A DNA stretch of 6,582 nucleotides from Rhodospirillaceae bacterium UBA6608 (GTDB lineage Bacteria; Pseudomonadota; Alphaproteobacteria; Rhodospirillales_A; Casp-alpha2). Location of the stretch: NCBI GenBank assembly GCA_002433335.1, contig DJHY01000196.1, positions 448 through 7,029 on the forward strand. The letters are read 5' to 3'. The position numbers and the translations under genes are program-made. The notes beneath the pieces are model-generated. The model saw only the letters and a list, made by a program, of their open reading frames with translations, was not told the DNA's origin and made no database searches. Position 1 is the stretch's first letter, and each line of letters begins with the position of its first letter. This document shows, in pieces, positions 1 to 6,582 of the stretch.

Positions 1-1023
1 CAATAAAATATCGGTAAATAATTCAGACACATCAGGTTCTGGACTTGTCTGTGCAAATTCAGTGGCGTTGGTCACTGTGACCTTGACGTCAGAATCAATC
101 AATTTGAGCTGTTCATCGGTGATGTTCTGGTTTTTCAGCAAATCCCGCATCTGGTCGATCGGGTCATGCTGTTTACGCATCGCATCGACTTCTTCGCGGG
201 TGCGGTATTTTGCCGGGTCCGACATGGAATGGCCGCGATAGCGATAGGTCTTCATTTCCAGGATCAGCGGGCCCTTGCCGCTGCGGCAATGAGCCAGCGC
301 CTTTTCGGCGGCTTCCTTGACCGCGATCACGTCCATGCCGTCGACCGAAATGCCCTCGATCCCGTGGGCGAGACCGCGGGTGTGCAGATCAGGGGTCTTG
401 GACGTACGCTCGATCGAGGTGCCCATGCCGTACTTGTTGTTTTCGATCACGTAGATCACCGGCAGGTTCCAGATCGCCGCCATGTTGAAGCTTTCGTAGA
501 CCTGGCCCTGGTTGATCGCGCCGTCGCCGAAATAGGCCATGCAGACGCCGCCGTCGCCCTTGTACTTGTGAGCGAAGGCCAAGCCCGTACCGAGCGGTAC
601 CTGGGCGCCGACGATGCCGTGACCGCCGAAGAAATTCTTTTCGCGCGAGAACATGTGCATGGACCCGCCCTTACCCTTGGAATAGCCGCCGCGACGACCG
701 GTCAGTTCGGCCATCACGCCCTTGGGATCCATGCCGCAGGCCAGCATGTGGCCGTGATCGCGGTACGAGGTAATGACCGTGTCCTGCGGCTCCGACGCGG
801 CTTGCATGCCGACGACGACCGCTTCCTGGCCGATATAGAGGTGACAGAACCCACCGATCAGCCCCATGCCGTACAGTTGGCCGGCCTTTTCCTCGAACCG
901 GCGGATCAGCAGCATCTCGCGATAGTACTGCTTCAGCTCGTCCGGCGTTGGGCCGGATTTGGACGATTTCGCGGAGGAAGATTTAGCCGGCGATTTCGAC
1001 GCCGTCTTGGGTGCGCGGGCCAT
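1..1023 (-). CDS. pdhA: Pyruvate dehydrogenase E1 component, alpha subunit (3' end cut by window edge)
   Basis: This is the thiamine-diphosphate-dependent alpha subunit of pyruvate dehydrogenase E1 (alpha2beta2 type), which decarboxylates pyruvate and passes the acetyl group to E2 lipoyl domains in the cytoplasm. The frame is open for 341 codons from ATG at 1023 to the window edge. The last visible residues (SELFTDILL) look like the normal C-terminus of the family, so probably only one or a few codons are missing. Visible motifs are a Lys/Ser/Ala-rich N-terminal tail (about 1-25), the ThDP/Mg motif GDG at 166-168 with NN at 195-196, and the conserved active-site-loop segment YRGHSMSDP around 262-270. 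The start is supported by a strong Shine-Dalgarno AAGGGAGGT at 1037-1029. A 198-base gap with a probable terminator separates it from the gene upstream, so it likely starts its own unit, followed by pdhB and pdhC outside the window. The related branched-chain E1 alpha is less likely, given the close overall match to alphaproteobacterial PdhA. Confidence 0.96.
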   Translation of the reverse strand, partial: MARAPKTASKSPAKSSSAKSSKSGPTPDELKQYYREMLLIRRFEEKAGQLYGMGLIGGFCHLYIGQEAVVVGMQAASEPQDTVITSYRDHGHMLACGMDPKGVMAELTGRRGGYSKGKGGSMHMFSREKNFFGGHGIVGAQVPLGTGLAFAHKYKGDGGVCMAYFGDGAINQGQVYESFNMAAIWNLPVIYVIENNKYGMGTSIERTSKTPDLHTRGLAHGIEGISVDGMDVIAVKEAAEKALAHCRSGKGPLILEMKTYRYRGHSMSDPAKYRTREEVDAMRKQHDPIDQMRDLLKNQNITDEQLKLIDSDVKVTVTNATEFAQTSPEPDVSELFTDILL

Positions 1024-1067
1024 TGGAGACCTCCCTTGGGTGCCTGTTTCCAACCCCAGGGGCCGCC

Positions 1068-1115
1068 AAAGGCGCAGCCTTTCAGAAACCTCCCAGGGAC
1101 GGCGGTTCACCGCCG
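1068..1115 (-). promoter_or_regulatory. Two stem-loops in the pdhA 5' leader
   Basis: Reading the minus strand, two compact inverted repeats lie between the probable promoter region and the pdhA ribosome binding site. The first, at 1115-1100, is CGGCGGT-GA-ACCGCCG, seven pairs if fully closed or six with a TGAA loop. The second, at 1082-1068, is AAAGGC-TGC-GCCTTT, six pairs with a three-base loop. Neither is followed by a T-run, so they do not look like terminators. They may stabilise the mRNA or shape translation. No known riboswitch family is recognised. The symmetry is seen directly; the function is unknown. Confidence 0.4.
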
Positions 1116-1125
1116 AATTCAGGGG

Positions 1126-1155
1126 ATGATATCTCAAATTCAGGCCGAAAAACAA
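1126..1155 (-). promoter_or_regulatory. Possible pdhA promoter
   Basis: On the minus strand TTGTTT (1155-1150) is followed after 18 bases by TATCAT (1131-1126), five of six matches to the sigma-70 type -10 box. Transcription would start near 1119 and give a leader of about 95 bases. The -35 is poor and overlaps the T-run of the upstream terminator. An alternative is a perfect TATAAT at 1195-1190, which lacks a good -35 and would place the inverted repeat 1180-1154 at the very 5' end of the transcript. Both are motif-based guesses. Confidence 0.3.
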
Positions 1156-1180
1156 TATAGGTCAGCAACGCTGCTATATT
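1148..1180 (-). terminator. Probable intrinsic terminator of the ftsB-ABM1-ABM2 unit
   Basis: On the minus strand the arm AATATAGCAGC pairs with GCTG-AC-CTATATT across a GTT loop. This gives eleven base pairs with a two-base AC bulge (1180-1154), followed directly by TTGTTTTT (1155-1148). It begins about 40 bases past the stop codon of the second ABM-like gene, where an operon terminator is expected. The stem base is AT-rich and the bulge weakens it, so partial readthrough into pdhA, or a role as an operator or attenuator, is possible. Confidence 0.55.
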
Positions 1181-1221
1181 ATTAACTCGATTATAGTTTA
1201 TTGATGGATGAATTGGCCGGA

Positions 1222-1629
1222 TTAGGCCAGTTTTGCACGATCCAACCAGGGCCACAAACAGCCTTCCTGGCCATAAATCCGGTCCAAAAGGCCGTTGTCG
1301 CCGACCACGATGGCGACCGACTTCTTCCATCGTTGGATATGCGCGGGCGACCGCCAATAGGTCACTGCATATTCCCGACCGCCGTCCATTTCCTGGACAT
1401 CATAGCCCAAGTAGCCGGGATTTTCCTCGGCCAAGGCGGCCAGCATGCTGAGCGCCGTCGTCCAAAGTGTAGACGGTGCGCCACCATGCCCTGGGTCAGT
1501 GTGCAAGACGACGTAATAGCTGGTTTGGGAACCCGCAGTTCCAGCGGGCCCTACGGCCAGTGGCGCGGCAATCGGAGGCGCTGTCGCCTCGTTCAGCGCC
1601 GGAACGAATTCCTGCGCCGGGGCGGCCAT
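1222..1629 (-). CDS. Small ABM-like (ferredoxin-fold) protein, second of a tandem pair, function unknown
   Basis: This 135-residue protein is probably cytoplasmic, with no signal peptide or membrane segment seen. Residues 1-37 are an Ala/Pro-rich, probably disordered tail. From about residue 38 it follows the layout of the antibiotic biosynthesis monooxygenase / HmoA-like superfamily: strand SYYVVLH, helix, PGYLGYD turn, then AVTYWRSPAHIQRWKK (about 88-103), matching the family's YW-S-x-x-x-x-x-W signature. The same landmarks (YY, G-x-LG, YWxSPxxIQxWK) occur in the gene just upstream, so the two are paralogues. I do not see the His that often follows the Trp in catalytic heme- or quinol-acting members, so enzyme activity is uncertain and a structural or ligand-binding role is possible. 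The ATG (1629-1627) shares one base with the upstream TAA (TAATG), which supports this start and suggests translational coupling. The C-terminus is WPWLDRAKLA, with an additional Trp pair. Confidence 0.8.
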   Translation of the reverse strand: MAAPAQEFVPALNEATAPPIAAPLAVGPAGTAGSQTSYYVVLHTDPGHGGAPSTLWTTALSMLAALAEENPGYLGYDVQEMDGGREYAVTYWRSPAHIQRWKKSVAIVVGDNGLLDRIYGQEGCLWPWLDRAKLA

Positions 1630-2036
1630 TACGCCGCCCGCCCCTGAACCGGCAAGAACCGTTGATCCATTTGCTCCTGCATGAATGTCACGGTCAGCGG
1701 TGTTTTACGACCGAACAAACGTTTGACGATCCGCGTCACCTCGATATCGCAGGCATCTTCGAGACGGCGGTGCTTAAGGTTCAATTCCTGGATCAGCTGG
1801 CGCAACACCTTGGATTTCCAACCTTGGATCGCCGACGGCGAGGTCCAATAACAGACAGTCGCACCGCGGCCATCGATGGTCCGGCCGGTCTCGAGCCCCA
1901 GGAAGCCGTCCTGTTTGGGCGCGATGGAGATCAATTCGTCGATCGCCAGCCGAGCAGAGGAATCAGGCGTGTCCCCATGCGGGGCGATAACGGCGGCGTA
2001 ATACGGCGGGCGCAGGTTCTCGGACAAAGAGGTCAT
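1629..2036 (-). CDS. Small ABM-like (ferredoxin-fold) protein, first of a tandem pair, function unknown
   Basis: This 135-residue protein has no signal peptide or membrane segment. The ABM-like core starts near residue 11 (PYYAAVIAPHG), continues with a helix, a DGFLGLETG turn (43-51) and VCYWTSPSAIQGWKSK (61-76). Unlike its neighbour it has almost no N-terminal tail but carries a charged C-terminal extension (about 86-135, NLKHRRLEDACDIEVTRIVKRLFGR and onward). His89 lies about 16 residues after Trp73, further away than the conserved His in HmoA-type enzymes as I know them. It begins four bases after the ftsB stop, and its ribosome binding site (GGGGAG) lies inside the end of ftsB, so the two are almost certainly co-transcribed. 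The fold assignment is by motif. Substrate, partner and role are unknown; a heteromer with the downstream paralogue is plausible. Confidence 0.8.
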   Translation of the reverse strand: MTSLSENLRPPYYAAVIAPHGDTPDSSARLAIDELISIAPKQDGFLGLETGRTIDGRGATVCYWTSPSAIQGWKSKVLRQLIQELNLKHRRLEDACDIEVTRIVKRLFGRKTPLTVTFMQEQMDQRFLPVQGRAA

Positions 2037-2040
2037 CGGT

Positions 2041-2373
2041 TCAGCTCCCCTTCTGGTGCTTGTCCAGGAAGATCACATAATCGCGGTCGAACCCGACGTT
2101 CAGCATGACGCGGGCCCGTTCTTCCAACATGTCGAGATCGAGGGACTGCGAACCGAGGAGCGCGACGCGGTGTTCCCACTCTTCACGTTCGGCTTTCAGG
2201 TCGTCGGCCATGGCCTGGGCCTCGGCGACTTTTTCCTGAAGCATCAGCAGCGAAGTAACGCCGCGATCGCCGTGCACCGTGTGATAGGCAAAATAAGCGC
2301 AAGCCAAGATGCCTACCGAAGGCCCCAAGGCCTTCACCAGTTTCTTTTTCAGAGATGCAAAGCGCGTAGCCAT
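2041..2373 (-). CDS. ftsB: Septum formation initiator, FtsB/DivIC family
   Basis: A 110-residue bitopic membrane protein with the architecture of FtsB/DivIC, the division protein that links FtsQ and FtsL and helps activate septal peptidoglycan synthesis. It has a basic cytoplasmic N-terminus (SLKKKLVK, 7-14), one transmembrane helix (about 17-33, GPSVGILACAYFAYHTV), the HGDRG turn (34-38) typical of alphaproteobacterial members, a periplasmic coiled coil (about 40-75, LLMLQEKVAEAQAMADDLKA) and a conserved DLDMLEERARVMLN segment (79-92). Length is normal for the family. Start ATG at 2373 is preceded by GGGGA eight bases away. Its position right after eno is a common proteobacterial arrangement. 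A 140-base gap with regulatory-looking motifs separates it from eno, and two ABM-like genes follow without a real gap. Identity is secure at family level; the symbol follows the FtsB role by analogy. Confidence 0.9.
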   Translation of the reverse strand: MATRFASLKKKLVKALGPSVGILACAYFAYHTVHGDRGVTSLLMLQEKVAEAQAMADDLKAEREEWEHRVALLGSQSLDLDMLEERARVMLNVGFDRDYVIFLDKHQKGS

Positions 2374-2398
2374 CGTTTTATTCCCCAGTTTCCGCAGC

Positions 2399-2414
2399 CC
2401 GATTCGCGAATCGG
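2399..2414. promoter_or_regulatory. Perfect 16-bp palindrome built from two GANTC sites, upstream of ftsB
   Basis: CCGATTCGCGAATCGG is a perfect 16-base palindrome. It holds GATTC (2401-2405) and GAATC (2408-2412), both of the GANTC type methylated by the cell-cycle methyltransferase CcrM in many alphaproteobacteria. A third GANTC (GAGTC) sits at 2455-2459. The palindrome lies 26-41 bases before the ftsB start codon, near the transcription start implied by the promoter-like element at 2415-2443. It could be a methylation-sensitive regulatory site, a dimeric repressor operator or an mRNA hairpin. The symmetry is certain; the role is inferred. Confidence 0.5.
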
Positions 2415-2454
2415 TAGATACGAAACTAAGGAATGATGGTTAATTTTCGGTTAG
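2415..2454 (-). promoter_or_regulatory. Candidate CtrA box and ftsB promoter
   Basis: On the minus strand CTAA (2454-2451), seven bases, then TTAACCAT (2443-2436). This differs by one base from the CtrA consensus TTAA-N7-TTAA and contains the extended half-site TTAACCAT in full. The TTAACC portion lies at a -35 position, 17 bases before a weak -10-like TATCTA (2420-2415), as in known CtrA-controlled promoters where the box overlaps -35. It precedes a division gene, a sensible CtrA target. Binding and promoter activity are inferred. Confidence 0.5.
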
Positions 2455-2457
2455 GAG

Positions 2458-2481
2458 TCGGGAAACCACCTGATTTCCCAA
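2458..2481 (-). terminator. Hairpin after eno without a T-run
   Basis: On the minus strand TTGGGAAATC and GGTTTCCCGA pair around an AGGT loop, a ten-pair stem with two G-T wobbles, starting 33 bases past the eno stop. What follows (CTCCTAACCG) is not T-rich, so it is not a classical intrinsic terminator. It may mark a processed or Rho-dependent 3' end of the pyrG-kdsA-eno transcript. Confidence 0.35.
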
Positions 2482-2513
2482 CACCTTAGCCTACCGCTAA
2501 TTGTTAACGGGAT

Positions 2514-4677
<2,164 letters not shown>

Positions 4678-4713
4678 GGAAACTCGCTTCCTTAACTGGT
4701 TGCGGCCTAAACC

Positions 4714-6447
<1,734 letters not shown>

Positions 6448-6582
6448 CTACTTGGCGATCGGCGCGGCCGGGGCCGCCGGTTCCGCGGGCGCGGGCGCGG
6501 TCTGCACCGGCTGGTCGAGAATCGACCCCGTCGCGGCCTTGCGGTCATGGGCGGCGAGGATCGCCAGCACCAGCGAGGTGAT
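6448..6582 (-). CDS. secG: Preprotein translocase subunit SecG, C-terminal part (5' end outside window)
   Basis: The last 44 codons and a TAG stop of a frame entering from the window edge. The visible protein begins ITSLVLAILAAHDRK, matching the end of the second membrane helix and the short loop of alphaproteobacterial SecG. A GSILDQPV segment and a Pro/Ala-rich tail ending PAAPAAPIAK follow, as is usual in this lineage. SecG is the small subunit of the SecYEG channel that aids SecA-driven export. Its place directly upstream of pyrG is the standard order in many alphaproteobacteria and supports the call. Because only the tail is seen, the identification rests on the short motif and the context. 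Confidence 0.85.
   Translation of the reverse strand: MTSLVLAILAAHDRKAATGSILDQPVQTAPAPAEPAAPAAPIAK

Noticed and set aside
1088..1094. Second GGGAGGT Shine-Dalgarno-like motif in the pdhA leader (minus strand)
   Set aside because: No ATG or GTG lies at a suitable distance downstream of it, so an upstream open frame or alternative start is not supported.
166..1185. Long open frame on the plus strand opposite pdhA
   Set aside because: Its protein has no recognisable family features and is the mirror of a clearly conserved minus-strand gene; GC-rich coding DNA commonly leaves such open antisense frames.
1082..1357. Minus-strand 91-codon frame crossing the gap upstream of pdhA
   Set aside because: It overlaps the end of the second ABM-like gene in another frame and runs through the terminator and leader region; no motif supports it.
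2486..2500. TTAG-N7-CTAA (second CtrA-like spacing) and nearby GTTAAC downstream of eno
   Set aside because: Both half-sites deviate from TTAA, and the adjacent GTTAAC/CTAA pair has three-base spacing; too weak to call a second CtrA box.

Overview
The window reads almost entirely as bacterial housekeeping DNA with every gene on the minus strand. High GC, an E1-alpha pyruvate dehydrogenase of the two-subunit E1 type, the conserved run secG-pyrG-kdsA-eno-ftsB-pdhA, and possible CtrA and GANTC motifs between genes all point to an alphaproteobacterium. It is probably Gram-negative, because it makes KDO for LPS. A Rhodospirillales-like lineage is my best guess from gene order, but this is recall and not a database result.

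Layout in the direction of transcription (high to low coordinates): the C-terminal end of secG (6582-6448); a strong intrinsic terminator (6408-6377); pyrG, CTP synthase (6342-4714); kdsA, KDO-8-phosphate synthase (4677-3841); eno, enolase (3788-2514); a 140-base regulatory gap; ftsB/divIC, septum formation (2373-2041); two small tandem paralogues with an ABM-like (antibiotic biosynthesis monooxygenase, ferredoxin-like) fold (2036-1629 and 1629-1222); a probable terminator plus a leader; and pdhA, pyruvate dehydrogenase E1 alpha (1023 to the window edge, lacking only its last residue or residues and the stop).

The spacing suggests four transcription units: secG; pyrG-kdsA-eno (gaps of 36 and 52 bases); ftsB-ABM1-ABM2 (a 4-base gap, then a TAATG stop/start overlap); and pdhA, presumably followed by pdhB and pdhC beyond the window. 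Metabolically, pyrG supplies CTP (including for CMP-KDO), KdsA makes the KDO precursor from PEP and arabinose 5-phosphate, enolase makes PEP, and PDH consumes pyruvate, so the cluster couples lower glycolysis to envelope synthesis and division.

No mobile element, CRISPR array, RNA gene or defence system is visible. The less ordinary parts are the uncharacterised ABM-like pair co-transcribed with a division gene, and the gap upstream of ftsB, which holds a near-consensus CtrA box and a perfect palindrome made of two GANTC sites. The secG terminator lies only 34 bases from the pyrG start codon, leaving room only for a near-leaderless promoter or for control by attenuation or readthrough.
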